Origin: Marinibacterium sp050389775
GTDB taxonomy: Bacteria; Pseudomonadota; Alphaproteobacteria; Rhodobacterales; Rhodobacteraceae
NCBI RefSeq assembly: GCF_050389775.1
Contig: NZ_CP177144.1
Span: 3,038,001 to 3,102,000, forward strand
DNA: 64,000 bases
Reading direction: 5' to 3'
Of this stretch, positions 1 through 8,833 are shown piece by piece. The first letter of the stretch is position 1. Each line of letters opens with the position of its first letter. Below the pieces are notes generated by a model. The model had not been told where the DNA came from and searched no databases. It worked only from the letters and a program-made list of their open reading frames with translations. A program made the position numbers and the translations under genes.

Positions 1-89
1 AAGCCTTCGGCTTCGAGATTGTAGGCCAGCACTTCACGCTGGGCCAGCTCGTCTTCGACCACAAGCACCGTGGGTTGATCCGCGGACAT
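1..89 (-). CDS. phoB: Phosphate regulon response regulator PhoB, N-terminal end only
   Basis: Only the first 29 or so codons are in the window; the gene continues off the left edge. The visible residues begin MSADQPTVLVVEDE, the beta-1 strand and acidic pocket of a CheY-like receiver domain, followed by an alpha-1 helix region. An AGGAG ribosome-binding sequence sits about a dozen bases before the ATG. It lies just downstream of phoU in a phoR–pstSCAB–phoU order, which in alphaproteobacteria is followed by phoB. PhoB would be phosphorylated by PhoR under phosphate limitation and bind Pho boxes such as the one at 5709–5737. The name rests on the receiver start plus context; the DNA-binding domain is not visible. 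Confidence 0.85.
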   Translation of the reverse strand, partial: MSADQPTVLVVEDELAQREVLAYNLEAEG

Positions 90-102
90 GGGCGTCTTTC
101 TC

Positions 103-804
103 CTAGTTTATTTCCGAGGTCACATCGGCCTTGGGCCGGGCCTCGTCAGGCCGATCGCCGGTCACCAGGTAGATGACCCATTCCGCGATCGACGTCGCAT
201 GGTCGCCCATCCGCTCCACGTTCTTGGCAATGAAATGCATGTGCATGAAGGGGGTGATGTTGCGCGGATCTTCCATCATGAAGGTCAGGAATTCGCGGAA
301 CAGGGCATTGTAAATCTGATCCACCTCGCGGTCGCGGTCGATCACGTCCCGGGCCAGGTCCTCGTCGCGCTGGATATAGGCATCCAGGGCGTCGTTGAGC
401 ATGCGCTCGACCTCGCGGGCCATGCGGCGCAGCGAGGAGGTTCCGGCAGGCATCGGCGGCATGCCGGCCAGCACATGGGTGCGCTTGGCCATGTTCTTGG
501 CATAATCGCCGATCCGTTCCAGGCTGCCCGCGATTTTCATCACGGTCAGGATCAGCCGAAGGTCGATGGCGGTGGGGGCGCGCAGGGCAATCAGGCGCGC
601 CACCTCCTGGTTGATCAGCTCGTCGAGCTCGTCGATGGTGTAATCTTGGGCGACGATCTTGTCGGCCAGCACCGTGTCGTGCTCTTCCAGGGCCTTGGCA
701 GAGGTTCGGATGGCTTCTTCCACAAGCCCGCCCATGCGCATGATCTGCGCCTGGATGGCTTCGAGTTCGCGGTCGTATGCCGTGGTGATATGCTGTTTCT
801 GCAT
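103..804 (-). CDS. phoU: Phosphate signalling/transport accessory protein PhoU
   Basis: A 233-residue protein of the usual PhoU length. It has two tandem three-helix repeats, each with the conserved acidic metal-binding signature: ERIGDYAKN in the first half and ERMGDHATS in the second. PhoU is a peripheral cytoplasmic protein that links the state of the PstSCAB transporter to the PhoR kinase and keeps the regulon off when phosphate is plentiful. It follows pstB with a 37-base gap and its stop lies 13 bases before the phoB start, so it is almost certainly co-transcribed with both. No terminator is visible on either side. Confidence 0.95.
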   Translation of the reverse strand: MQKQHITTAYDRELEAIQAQIMRMGGLVEEAIRTSAKALEEHDTVLADKIVAQDYTIDELDELINQEVARLIALRAPTAIDLRLILTVMKIAGSLERIGDYAKNMAKRTHVLAGMPPMPAGTSSLRRMAREVERMLNDALDAYIQRDEDLARDVIDRDREVDQIYNALFREFLTFMMEDPRNITPFMHMHFIAKNVERMGDHATSIAEWVIYLVTGDRPDEARPKADVTSEIN

Positions 805-841
805 GATCCTGAACCAATCTGCTGTCGGCGCGGGGCGCGTG

Positions 842-1639
842 TTACCCGATGCGGCCGGTAATGTAACTTTCCGTGCGGGGATCTTCGGGATTGGTGAAGA
901 TCTGGCCGGTCTCGCCGAACTCGACCAGATTTCCGAGGTGGAAGAAAGCGGTTTTCTGGCTGACCCGCGCGGCCTGCTGCATCGAGTGGGTCACGATGAC
1001 CACCGAGTAGTTTTCGCGAAGCTCGTCAATGAGTTCCTCGACCTGGGCCGTCGCGATCGGATCGAGCGCCGAACAGGGCTCGTCCATCAGCAGGACCTCG
1101 GGTTCGGTGGCCACGGCACGGGCGATGCACAGGCGCTGCTGCTGGCCGCCCGACAGGCCGGTGCCCGGCGCGTGCAGGCGATCCTTGACCTCGTCCCAGA
1201 TGGCGCCGCGGCGCAGCGACTTTTCGACGATGTCGTCCAGCTCGGCCTTGTTGCGGGCCAGGCCGTGGATGCGCGGGCCATAGGCGATGTTGTCGTAGAT
1301 CGACTTGGGGAACGGGTTGGGTTTCTGGAACACCATGCCGACCTTGGCGCGCAGCTGCACCGGATCGACCTTGGGGTCATAGATGTTCTCGCCGTCGAGG
1401 TTGATGTCGCCCTTCACGCGGCAGATGTCGATCGTGTCGTTCATCCGGTTGAGGCAGCGCAGGAAGGTCGACTTGCCACAGCCCGACGGGCCGATGAAGG
1501 CGGTGACCATCTTGTCCTGGATCTCGACATCGACATCCTTGATGGCATGGGTCTCGCCGTAGAAGACCTGGACGTTGCGGGCCGAGATCTTCACTTCCCG
1601 GGCGTCCACGTCAACGCTGCTGTTGGGTGTATCGTACAT
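842..1639 (-). CDS. pstB: Phosphate ABC transporter ATP-binding protein PstB
   Basis: A 265-residue ABC ATPase that powers phosphate import through PstC/PstA. Walker A is GPSGCGKST, the signature is LSGGQQQR, Walker B is LLMDEPCSALDP, and the switch His is in VTHSMQQA; FGETGQIF and the YITGRIG ending are typical of PstB. I placed the start at the ATG with GAAGGA about ten bases upstream. The reading frame stays open for 52 more codons, but that extension would run into the 3' end of pstA and looks like frame shadow. There is a 26-base gap to pstA, so it is part of the pst operon. Confidence 0.95.
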   Translation of the reverse strand: MYDTPNSSVDVDAREVKISARNVQVFYGETHAIKDVDVEIQDKMVTAFIGPSGCGKSTFLRCLNRMNDTIDICRVKGDINLDGENIYDPKVDPVQLRAKVGMVFQKPNPFPKSIYDNIAYGPRIHGLARNKAELDDIVEKSLRRGAIWDEVKDRLHAPGTGLSGGQQQRLCIARAVATEPEVLLMDEPCSALDPIATAQVEELIDELRENYSVVIVTHSMQQAARVSQKTAFFHLGNLVEFGETGQIFTNPEDPRTESYITGRIG

Positions 1640-1665
1640 GGCTTGCGGTCCTTCAGAAGAGCGGG

Positions 1666-3036
1666 TCACCAGCGGCGCTCGAAACGGCGGCGGAGGAGGA
1701 TTGCGATGATGTTCATGGTCATGAGGAACAGGAGCAGGATGATGATACCGCCCCAGGCGCGTTCGTAATAGGCCGGGTCGGCACGTTTCGACCATTCGTA
1801 GATCTGCGCCGGCATCGACGAGTTGGGCGACAGGAAGCCGGCGGCGATGCCGTCGGGCACGTTGGTGGCGATATAGCCGACCATGCCGATCAGCAGCAGC
1901 GGCGCGGTTTCGCCGAGGGCCTGGGCCAGGCCGATGATCGTGCCGGTCAGGATGCCCGGGGCGGCCAGGGGCAGGACATGGTGGAACACGGCCTGCATCT
2001 TGGACGCGCCGACACCCAGCGCGGCATCGCGGATCGACGGCGGCACGGCCTTGAGCGAGGCCCGCGTCGAGATGATGATCGTCGGCAGGGTCATCAGGGT
2101 CAGCACCAGCCCGCCGACCAGCGGCGCCGATTGCGGCAGGTGGGCGAACTGGATGAACACCGCAAGGCCCAGGATACCGAAGACGATCGACGGCACGGCG
2201 GCCAGGTTCGAGATATTGACCTCGATGAGATCGGTGAACCGGTTCTTGGCCGCGAATTCCTCGAGGTAGATCGAGGCGGCGACACCGATGGGCAGCGACA
2301 GGAAGAGCACGACCAGCATCATGAAGAACGAGCCGATCATCGACACGCCGATCCCGGCCTGTTCGGGCCGGCTTTCCGAGGCATCGGCGCCGGTGATGAA
2401 GGCCCAGTTGAACGTGCGCTGGATGTCGCCCTTTTCGACCATGGCATCGACCAGGTCGAGATGGGCGGCGTCGATGTTCTTGTCACGGGCGATGCTCTCG
2501 CGGGTGACCCGGCCTTTCATGTAGCCGTCGACCCGGCTGCTGGCCAGGATCTTGAAATCGACGGTCTGGCCGATCTCGTCGGGGTTGGACAGGACGTAGT
2601 CGCGCAGCTGGGCCGGGGCCGAGGCCGAGACCAGGGCGCGCATGTCCTTGGCGTTCTCGTATTCGGTCGCGATGCCCTGCTCCTGCACGGCGGTCAGGAC
2701 GGCGGTGTCGATCAGCGGCGCATAGCCGAATGTCGAGACCTTGCGCAGGTCGTCGGGGTCGCGGTTGCCGTTCTTGTCCAGCTTGGCGGCATCCAGGTAG
2801 ACCGGGACCTCGATGAAGGTCTGGGTGAAGGCCGGGATGCCGGACCGGACGATGGACACCAGCAGGATGACCAGGAAGAAGATGCCCACGCCGATCGCGG
2901 CGATGCCGTAGGCCTGGAACCGCTTTTCGGCGGCGTTGCGCTTCTTGGTCCGGGCGTCCTCGACATAGAGAGAGCCTGCGTGCTTGCCCTTCTTGGCGCC
3001 GGGATTCATCGGCGTGGGTGCGGATGCGTCGGTCAT
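1666..3036 (-). CDS. pstA: Phosphate ABC transporter permease PstA (long form)
   Basis: A 456-residue inner-membrane permease, well above the roughly 300 residues of enterobacterial PstA. The extra length is N-terminal: a cytosolic basic stretch, one membrane helix at about residues 42–64, then a soluble region before the five-helix MetI-like core starting near residue 215. This resembles the long PstA form with a DUF3333-type insert. The coupling (EAA) loop is visible around SIRDAALGVGAS. Its start codon overlaps the pstC stop by one base (TAATG), which implies translational coupling. With PstC it forms the channel served by PstS and PstB. Confidence 0.94.
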   Translation of the reverse strand: MTDASAPTPMNPGAKKGKHAGSLYVEDARTKKRNAAEKRFQAYGIAAIGVGIFFLVILLVSIVRSGIPAFTQTFIEVPVYLDAAKLDKNGNRDPDDLRKVSTFGYAPLIDTAVLTAVQEQGIATEYENAKDMRALVSASAPAQLRDYVLSNPDEIGQTVDFKILASSRVDGYMKGRVTRESIARDKNIDAAHLDLVDAMVEKGDIQRTFNWAFITGADASESRPEQAGIGVSMIGSFFMMLVVLFLSLPIGVAASIYLEEFAAKNRFTDLIEVNISNLAAVPSIVFGILGLAVFIQFAHLPQSAPLVGGLVLTLMTLPTIIISTRASLKAVPPSIRDAALGVGASKMQAVFHHVLPLAAPGILTGTIIGLAQALGETAPLLLIGMVGYIATNVPDGIAAGFLSPNSSMPAQIYEWSKRADPAYYERAWGGIIILLLFLMTMNIIAILLRRRFERRW

Positions 3037-4508
3037 TAGTCGTACTGCTCCCGGTATTTCTGCACGATGTGCAGGGCGAGAAAATTCATGCCCAGGGTGA
3101 TGACAAAGAGCGACATGCCAAGCGCAAAGGCCACCAGGGCCTCGGGCGAGGAGAAATCGCTGTCGCCGGTCAGCTGGCTGACGATCTTGGCGGTCACGGT
3201 TGTCATGGCTTCGAAGGGGTTCAGGCTGAGCCGTGCGGCGGCCCCTGCCCCCATGACCACGATCATGGTCTCACCGATGGCGCGCGAGGCGGCCAGCAGC
3301 ACGGCGCCCACGATGCCCGGCAGGGCGGCGGGCAGGATGACCTGCTTGACGGTTTCGGACTTGGTCGCGCCCAGCCCCAGCGAGCCGTCACGCATGGCCT
3401 GGGGCACGGCGTTGATGATGTCGTCCGACAGCGAGCTGACGAAGGGGATCAGCATGATGCCCATCACCAGGCCGGCGGTCATGACCGACGAGGCGCCGCC
3501 CATCCAGCCCAGCCCGTCGCGGCCGAAGACGGCCATCAGCATGGGCCCGATGGTCAGCAGGGCAAAGAGCCCGTAGACGATGGTCGGGATGCCGGCCAGC
3601 ACTTCGAGCGCGGGCTTGGCGATGGCCCGCACCTTGGGCGAGGCATATTCCGACAGGTAGACCGCGGCGAACAGCCCGATCGGCACGGCCACGGCCAGCG
3701 CGATGAACGAGATGTAGAGCGTGCCCCAGAGCAGCGGCAGGATGCCCAGCTCCGACAGGCCGCCCCGCCCCGAAAAGCTCGGGCTCCAGGTCAGGCCGAA
3801 GAAGAACTCGGTGAAGGGATAGATGCGGAAGAATTCGATCGTGTTGAAGATCAGCGACAGGATGATGCCGATGGTCGTCAGGATGGCCACCGAGGCCGCG
3901 GTGATCAGCAGGGCCTTGATGACCTTTTCGACCACGTTGCGGGCGCGGAAATCCTTGTCGGTGCGCAGGTAGCCATAGGCCAGCCCGGCCAGGGCCAGGA
4001 CGATGGCCACGACGACAAGCACGACATGCAGCGTGTCGGACGAGGCGCGATAGGCCTGGGCGGCGTTCAGGATGCTGGCGGTCACGTCGCCGGTCAGCAC
4101 CTGGCCGGCATCGCGCAGGCTTTGGGTGATGGCCGCCGGGTCAGCGGCGGTGTCACGGGCCAGGTCGTCGGGAATGGCGCCGATGGCCACGGCATTTTCA
4201 AGCCCCTCGGCCACGCGCCGCACTTCGGCCATGACCAGTCCGCGGTTCGATCCCTCGGCCACGTCGGCCTCGGAAATCATGCCCGAGACATGGCTTTCGA
4301 TATAGATCGGCGTGGCGACCAGGGCCACGATGATGAAGGCCAGCGCCGGCACCAGGACCGACAGCAGGACGTTGGAGCCGTAATAGACAGGCAGCGAATG
4401 CAGGTCGCGGCTTTCACCCCCGGCCGACGCCAAGGCGCGCTGGCGGCCCAGGACAAAGCCCACGATGGCCAGGACCAGGATGATTGCTATGAGCAGGGAC
4501 AGGGACAT
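3036..4508 (-). CDS. pstC: Phosphate ABC transporter permease PstC (long form)
   Basis: A 490-residue permease partner of PstA. The MetI-like transmembrane core occupies roughly residues 200–485, with the coupling loop near MRDGSLGLGATKSETV. As with PstA, there is an N-terminal extension with two additional membrane helices (near residues 5–20 and 45–68) and a soluble segment between helices, so both permeases are of the extended type. The ATG is about 80 bases after the pstS stop, separated by a terminator-like hairpin. Its stop shares a base with the pstA start. Probably expressed by read-through from the Pho-box promoter upstream of pstS. Confidence 0.94.
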   Translation of the reverse strand: MSLSLLIAIILVLAIVGFVLGRQRALASAGGESRDLHSLPVYYGSNVLLSVLVPALAFIIVALVATPIYIESHVSGMISEADVAEGSNRGLVMAEVRRVAEGLENAVAIGAIPDDLARDTAADPAAITQSLRDAGQVLTGDVTASILNAAQAYRASSDTLHVVLVVVAIVLALAGLAYGYLRTDKDFRARNVVEKVIKALLITAASVAILTTIGIILSLIFNTIEFFRIYPFTEFFFGLTWSPSFSGRGGLSELGILPLLWGTLYISFIALAVAVPIGLFAAVYLSEYASPKVRAIAKPALEVLAGIPTIVYGLFALLTIGPMLMAVFGRDGLGWMGGASSVMTAGLVMGIMLIPFVSSLSDDIINAVPQAMRDGSLGLGATKSETVKQVILPAALPGIVGAVLLAASRAIGETMIVVMGAGAAARLSLNPFEAMTTVTAKIVSQLTGDSDFSSPEALVAFALGMSLFVITLGMNFLALHIVQKYREQYD

Positions 4509-4540
4509 GATCCACCGCCTTTGAATACGTCATAAAGGGG

Positions 4541-4569
4541 AAAAGGGCGGCACCCGGCAGGCGCCGCCC
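4541..4569 (-). terminator. Terminator-like hairpin between pstS and pstC
   Basis: On the minus strand a 7-bp GC stem (GGGCGGC with GCCGCCC) closes a short loop with two further possible G-C pairs and is followed by TTTT. It lies 3' of pstS and 5' of pstC. Such intercistronic hairpins often let the binding protein be made in excess over the permeases by partial termination or by protecting the upstream mRNA. That role is inferred from position. Confidence 0.55.
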
Positions 4570-4588
4570 CCGACACGAAGTCAGGCGA

Positions 4589-5629
4589 TCAGGAGCCCGA
4601 ACCCATGGTCACCAGGTTGGCAACGCCTTCCTGGGTCTCGGCCAGCTCGGGGTCCGACACCAGGCCGTAGTTGGCCAGCGGGCCATCGGGGCCGGCGATT
4701 TCGTCAGCCACGAAGAATTCGGCGAATTCCTGCAGGCCGGGGATCACGCCGACATGGGCCTTCTTGATGTAGAAGTACAGCGGACGCGACACTGGGTATT
4801 CGCCGGTTGCGATCGACTCGGTGGTCGGCTCGACGCCCGACATGGTGGCCACTTTCAGCTTGTCGGTGTTGTTCTCGTAGAACGCCAGGCCGAACACGCC
4901 GATGCCGTTGGGGTTGCTGTCGATGCGGGCCAGGGTCTCGGTGTAGTCACCGTCGATGTCGACCGACTTGCCGTCGGTGCGCACGGCCAGGCAGGCGTCT
5001 TCGGCATCGTCTTCCGACATGCCGCCGGCAACCATGGCTTCCAGCGCGCCGGTGGCTTCGCAGCCAGCCGCGATCACCTTCTCTTCGAACACTTCACGGG
5101 TGCCGTGCTTGGTGCCCGGGATGAAGGCCAGGATCTCGGCGTCGGGCAGATCGGCGTTGAATTCCGACCAGTTGGTGTAGGGGTTGTCGACCAGCTCGCC
5201 GTCGACGACCACTTTCGGGGCCAGCGCGTTGAAGATGTCGGCCGGTTCAAAGGCGGTGAACTCGGGGCCGTTCAGCTGGCTGGCGAAGACGATGCCGTCA
5301 TAGCCGATGCGCACTTCGACGATGTCGGTCACGCCGGCGTCGGCACAGGCCGCGATTTCCTTGTCGCGGATCTTGCGCGAGGCATTGGCGATGTCGATGG
5401 TGTTTTCGCCCACGCCTTCGCAGAAGCGCTTCAGGCCGGCCGACGAGCCGCCCGATTCCACGACCGGGGTCGGGAAGTCGAAGTTTTCACCAAAGGCTTC
5501 GGCAACGATCGAAGCATAGGGCAGCACGGTCGAGGAACCAGCGACCTGAACGTTGTCGCGCGCGGCGGCAGCGGTGGCCGAGACAGCGGCGATGGCCAGC
5601 GTGGAGGCCGTCAGTTTCACAAAAGACAT
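4589..5629 (-). CDS. pstS: Periplasmic phosphate-binding protein PstS
   Basis: A 346-residue secreted protein. The first 23 or so residues form a Sec signal peptide ending in an Ala-rich cleavage region; there is no lipobox. The mature protein begins with the PstS phosphate-loop motif AGSSTVLPY, followed by VESGGSSAGLKRF and the anion-contact segment PGTKHGTREVF. It captures phosphate in the periplasm for PstCAB. An AGGAG ribosome-binding site precedes the ATG by nine bases. It is the first gene after the Pho box at 5709–5737 and is separated from pstC by a hairpin, consistent with high phosphate-regulated expression. Confidence 0.96.
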   Translation of the reverse strand: MSFVKLTASTLAIAAVSATAAAARDNVQVAGSSTVLPYASIVAEAFGENFDFPTPVVESGGSSAGLKRFCEGVGENTIDIANASRKIRDKEIAACADAGVTDIVEVRIGYDGIVFASQLNGPEFTAFEPADIFNALAPKVVVDGELVDNPYTNWSEFNADLPDAEILAFIPGTKHGTREVFEEKVIAAGCEATGALEAMVAGGMSEDDAEDACLAVRTDGKSVDIDGDYTETLARIDSNPNGIGVFGLAFYENNTDKLKVATMSGVEPTTESIATGEYPVSRPLYFYIKKAHVGVIPGLQEFAEFFVADEIAGPDGPLANYGLVSDPELAETQEGVANLVTMGSGS

Positions 5630-5708
5630 GTGAGTCTCCTAGTGGGTAGATTATGGCCCCCCCCATGAGGGCCTCGCGCCCCGTCTATGGGCCGCGCGTG
5701 TGGCTTTT

Positions 5709-5737
5709 GTGACGGCTGTGTAACAGTCACATGACAC
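5709..5737 (-). promoter_or_regulatory. Triple Pho box (PhoB operator) upstream of pstS
   Basis: On the minus strand three heptamers, GTGTCAT, CTGTTAC and CCGTCAC, follow one another with exact 4-base spacers, giving the 11-base periodicity expected for tandem PhoB binding (consensus half-site CTGTCAT). The box lies 80 bases before the pstS ATG and points toward it. About 19 bases further on is CATAGA, a possible -10 (inference). The rest of the 382-base phoR–pstS gap holds an AT-rich tract around 5825–5850 and no gene I can support. Confidence 0.85.
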
Positions 5738-6011
5738 TGGGCGGTCTTTTCAGGAATTTCGACAAATTATGCTTAACGCCGGTATCGGCGGGCCCCGGCC
5801 CATTCGGCATGGGGCGCGGCAACGTTATTGTTTTATTTACTTTTTCGTGGAGTCCCAGCGCGGCCAAGCCTTCCGTCACGGCAAGTACCTGACAAGCAGA
5901 CAACTTTTGCCGCCGTGCCGTCCGTCGCGCCGCCCGGGACGAATCGCGGAGGAAAACGTGGGGTTTCATGACAGGCCCGGGCGCAGGGCCGGGGAATCGC
6001 CCCCTGCCCGC

Positions 6012-7061
6012 TCAGCGCGGCAGAATCACCGTGAAGACCGTGCCCTTGCCCAGCTCGCTTTCCACCCGCAGCCGGCCACGGTGGCGGTTGATGATGTGCT
6101 TGACGATGGCCAGCCCCAGCCCGGTGCCGCCCAGCTCGCGCGAGCGGTGGCTGTCGGCCCGGTAGAACCGTTCGGTCAGGCGCGGCAGGTGCACCGGGTC
6201 GATGCCCGGGCCCTTGTCGATGACCTGCACCCGCGCGGCGGGCGCGCGCACCGCCGGATCGCGTTCGGATGTGCTCAGGACCAGGTGCACGCTGCCGCCC
6301 GAGGCCGCATAGGTGATGGCATTGACGATCAGGTTGGTGAAGACCTGCTGCAGCTGGTCGGCATCGCCCGTCACCATGACCGGTTCGCCGGGCGCTTCGA
6401 GGGTCAGGCTCATGGCGGCCTCTTCGGCCAGCGGCCGGACCGAGCGCAGCGTGCTGTCGAGGATGCCCGACAGGTCGATCTCTTCGCGCGGGCGGATGCG
6501 TTCCTCGTCCTCGACCCGGCTGAGCGACAGCAGGTCGCCGACCAGCCGGTTCATCCGCGCCGCCTCGCCTTCCATGATGCCCAGGAACCGGTCGCGCACC
6601 TCGGCATCGTCGCGGGCCGGGCCGCGCAGGGTTTCGATGAAGCCCATGATCGCGGTCAGCGGCGTGCGCAGCTCGTGGCTGACATTGGCCACGAAATCGC
6701 GCCGCATCCGTTCCGCCTGTTCCAGGTGTGTCACGTCCTGGAAGGTGATCAGCAACGCCCCGGCATTCACCGCCCCGATCCCGTTCACGTAATGGATCGA
6801 GACCTGGTACATCGCGTCCTGCACCCCGTCGTTGGCCAGGTGCCGGGCCTCGCGCGGGCGGCGGTCGCGCAGGCTGTCCTCGACCACCTGCAGGACCTGC
6901 GGCTGGCGCAGGATCGTCGCGAAATGGCGGCCGATGATCTGCTGGCCCAGCAGCGTCAGCGCGCCCGGATTGGCCGCGATGATCCGTTCCGACTGGTCCA
7001 CGATCAGCCCCGGCAGGGGCACCGCCCCAAGGACATCGCCAATGAGGTCGGTTGCGTTCAT
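6012..7061 (-). CDS. phoR: Phosphate regulon sensor histidine kinase PhoR (apparently soluble)
   Basis: A 349-residue histidine kinase. A PAS domain covers about residues 10–115; the H-box FVANVSHELRTPLTAIMGF carries the phospho-accepting His129. The HATPase part shows the N-box (NLIVNAITYA), G1 (DKGPGID) and G2 (GGTGLGLAIV). I chose the ATG preceded by GAAGGAAG; an upstream in-frame ATG 13 codons earlier lacks a ribosome-binding site. No hydrophobic segment long enough for a membrane helix is visible, unlike E. coli PhoR, so sensing is probably indirect, via PstSCAB and PhoU. It is upstream of pstS on the same strand and would phosphorylate PhoB. Confidence 0.9.
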   Translation of the reverse strand: MNATDLIGDVLGAVPLPGLIVDQSERIIAANPGALTLLGQQIIGRHFATILRQPQVLQVVEDSLRDRRPREARHLANDGVQDAMYQVSIHYVNGIGAVNAGALLITFQDVTHLEQAERMRRDFVANVSHELRTPLTAIMGFIETLRGPARDDAEVRDRFLGIMEGEAARMNRLVGDLLSLSRVEDEERIRPREEIDLSGILDSTLRSVRPLAEEAAMSLTLEAPGEPVMVTGDADQLQQVFTNLIVNAITYAASGGSVHLVLSTSERDPAVRAPAARVQVIDKGPGIDPVHLPRLTERFYRADSHRSRELGGTGLGLAIVKHIINRHRGRLRVESELGKGTVFTVILPR

Positions 7062-7115
7062 GGCCGGTCTTCCTTCGTCAGAATTCATCCGAACAGACAT
7101 GGCCCATCATTGTAA

Positions 7116-8279
7116 CTAATTTGCGGTGGCCGCGGCGATGCAATCGGAAAACACCTGCAGCAACGCCGCCGGGTCTTCCAGCCCGACCGACACGCGGAAG
7201 AAGCCTTCGGTCATGCCCAGCTCGGCCCGCCGTTCGGCGGTCAGCGCCCGGTGCGACGACGAGGCCGGATGCGACAGCGTCGTGCCGGCGTCGCCCAGCG
7301 TGGGGGCGAAGCTGAGCCGGCCCTGGGCCGCGCGGGCAAAGGCATTGGCCTCGGCCCGGCCACCGTCCAGCTCGAAGCTGACCATGTTGCAGCCGTGTCC
7401 GTTCAGCAGGGCCATGGCCTTGGCATGGTCGGGGTGATCGTCCCGGGTGGGATACAGAACCCGGGTCACCCCGGCCTGCCCGGCCAGGTGATCGGCCAGG
7501 GCGGCGGCGGTGGCCTCGGCCCGGTCGAAACGCAGGTCGAAGGACAGCAGGCCGCGTTCGGCCAGCCAGCAATCGAACGGGCTGGGCGTCAGCCCGGCAG
7601 TCACCGAGAACACCCGCATCCGTTCGGTCAGCGCGGCGTCGCGGGCCACGACATAGCCCAGCATGGAATCGGAATGGCCGGCCATCAGCTTGGTCACCGA
7701 ATGCAGCACGATATCGGCGCCGTGATCGAATGGCCGGAAGCTGCGTGGGGTGGTAAAGGTGTTGTCGACCACCAGAAGCAGGCCCCGCGCCTTGCACAGC
7801 GCCGCCAGCCCGTCGATATCGGCCAGTCGCAGCGTCGGGTTCGACAGGACTTCGACCAGGATCATCCTGGTTTCCGGCCGGATCGCCGCTTCGACGCTGG
7901 CCACGTCGCCGGGATCGGCCAGCGTGGTGGCAATGCCCAGGCGCGGCAGGTCTTCGGCCATCAGGCGCAGCGACCGGCCGTAAAGCTGGTTGCCCCCGAT
8001 GACGTGATCGCCCGACGACAGAAGGCCCATCAGCACGGCAGACACCGCGCCCATGCCCGAGCCGGTCACCACCCCGCCCTCGGCGCCTTCCATGGCGTCG
8101 ATCCGGCCGGCGACAACCTCGGCATTGGGATGGCCTTCGCGGGAATAGGTAAAGCCCTGGGCCCGGCCTTCGTACTGGTCATCCAGCGCATCGGGCGTTT
8201 CCGAGGCATAGACCACCGAGGGCGACAGCGGGGTCACCACCGGCCAGCTGCTGCTTTCGGGCAATCCGTCGGGCCGCAT
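7116..8279 (-). CDS. Trans-sulfuration family (Cys/Met metabolism) PLP-dependent enzyme
   Basis: A 387-residue fold-type I PLP enzyme related to cystathionine gamma-synthase, methionine gamma-lyase and O-acylhomoserine sulfhydrylase. Landmarks are GSGMGAVSAVLMGLLSSGD, the cofactor Asp in VVDNTFTTP, and the Schiff-base Lys in SVTKLMAGHSD. SHPASSSHRAL and the FFRVSVGLEDP ending are typical of the family. I cannot tell the substrate from sequence alone. The chosen ATG has GGAAAGGGG upstream. An alternative ATG at 8306 gives nine more residues and would overlap the carbonic anhydrase stop as ATGA. It is last in the yicC–gmk–carbonic anhydrase string. Confidence 0.85.
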   Translation of the reverse strand: MRPDGLPESSSWPVVTPLSPSVVYASETPDALDDQYEGRAQGFTYSREGHPNAEVVAGRIDAMEGAEGGVVTGSGMGAVSAVLMGLLSSGDHVIGGNQLYGRSLRLMAEDLPRLGIATTLADPGDVASVEAAIRPETRMILVEVLSNPTLRLADIDGLAALCKARGLLLVVDNTFTTPRSFRPFDHGADIVLHSVTKLMAGHSDSMLGYVVARDAALTERMRVFSVTAGLTPSPFDCWLAERGLLSFDLRFDRAEATAAALADHLAGQAGVTRVLYPTRDDHPDHAKAMALLNGHGCNMVSFELDGGRAEANAFARAAQGRLSFAPTLGDAGTTLSHPASSSHRALTAERRAELGMTEGFFRVSVGLEDPAALLQVFSDCIAAATAN

Positions 8280-8302
8280 CAGCGACCCCTTTCCATTCCG
8301 TC

Positions 8303-8833
8303 TCATGTGCGTCCCACCACCGTCAGTCCCTTGCGATAGCGCCGCATGTTCTGCTGGTAGCCCATCGCCGTTTTCGTCATCCGCGCGATGGCCTGGCCAT
8401 CGAGCTGGCGCACCACCTTGCCCGGTGCACCCATCACCAGGGATCCCGGCGGGATCTCCTTGCCTTCGGTGATCAGCGCCCCGGCGCCGATCAGGCAATT
8501 GTCGCCGATCACCGCGTGGTTGAGGATGATCGCCCCCATGCCGATCAGGCTGTTGTTGCCGATCGTGCAGCCATGCAGCATGACCTTGTGGCCGATCGTG
8601 CAGTCGCGCCCGATGGTCAGCGGCGCGCCCGGATCGACATGGCAGACCACGTCTTCCTGGATGTTGCTGCCCTCGCCCACGATGATCGGCTCGTTGTCGG
8701 CCCGCAGCGTCGCCCCGAACCAGACCGAGGCCGCCTCTTCCAGGACGACCTGGCCGATCAGGTTGGCGTCCGGGGCGACCCAGGTGTCGTCGTGCAGATG
8801 CGGATGCATGCCGTCCAGCGCGTAGATCGTCAT
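8303..8833 (-). CDS. Gamma-class carbonic anhydrase-like hexapeptide-repeat protein
   Basis: A 176-residue left-handed beta-helix protein of the gamma-carbonic anhydrase/YrdA/PaaY group. Hexapeptide repeats of the IGxxxx type run through most of it, and the three zinc-ligand histidines are present: His65 in VCHVDPG and His82 and His87 in IGHKVMLHGC. It would act as a trimer on CO2/bicarbonate or, as for many members, with unproven activity. The start overlaps the gmk stop as ATGA, with weak SD sequence, so translation is probably coupled to gmk. It could also be labelled a generic acetyltransferase-fold protein. Confidence 0.88.
   Translation of the reverse strand: MTIYALDGMHPHLHDDTWVAPDANLIGQVVLEEAASVWFGATLRADNEPIIVGEGSNIQEDVVCHVDPGAPLTIGRDCTIGHKVMLHGCTIGNNSLIGMGAIILNHAVIGDNCLIGAGALITEGKEIPPGSLVMGAPGKVVRQLDGQAIARMTKTAMGYQQNMRRYRKGLTVVGRT

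Noticed and set aside
1640..1795. Longer PstB beginning at 1795
   Set aside because: The extra residues run into the pstA coding end and are Pro/His-rich; the ATG at 1639 has a good ribosome-binding site and gives the normal PstB length.
5727..5969. An 80-codon minus-strand ORF between phoR and pstS
   Set aside because: No ribosome-binding site, overlaps the Pho box, and composition is unlike neighbouring proteins.
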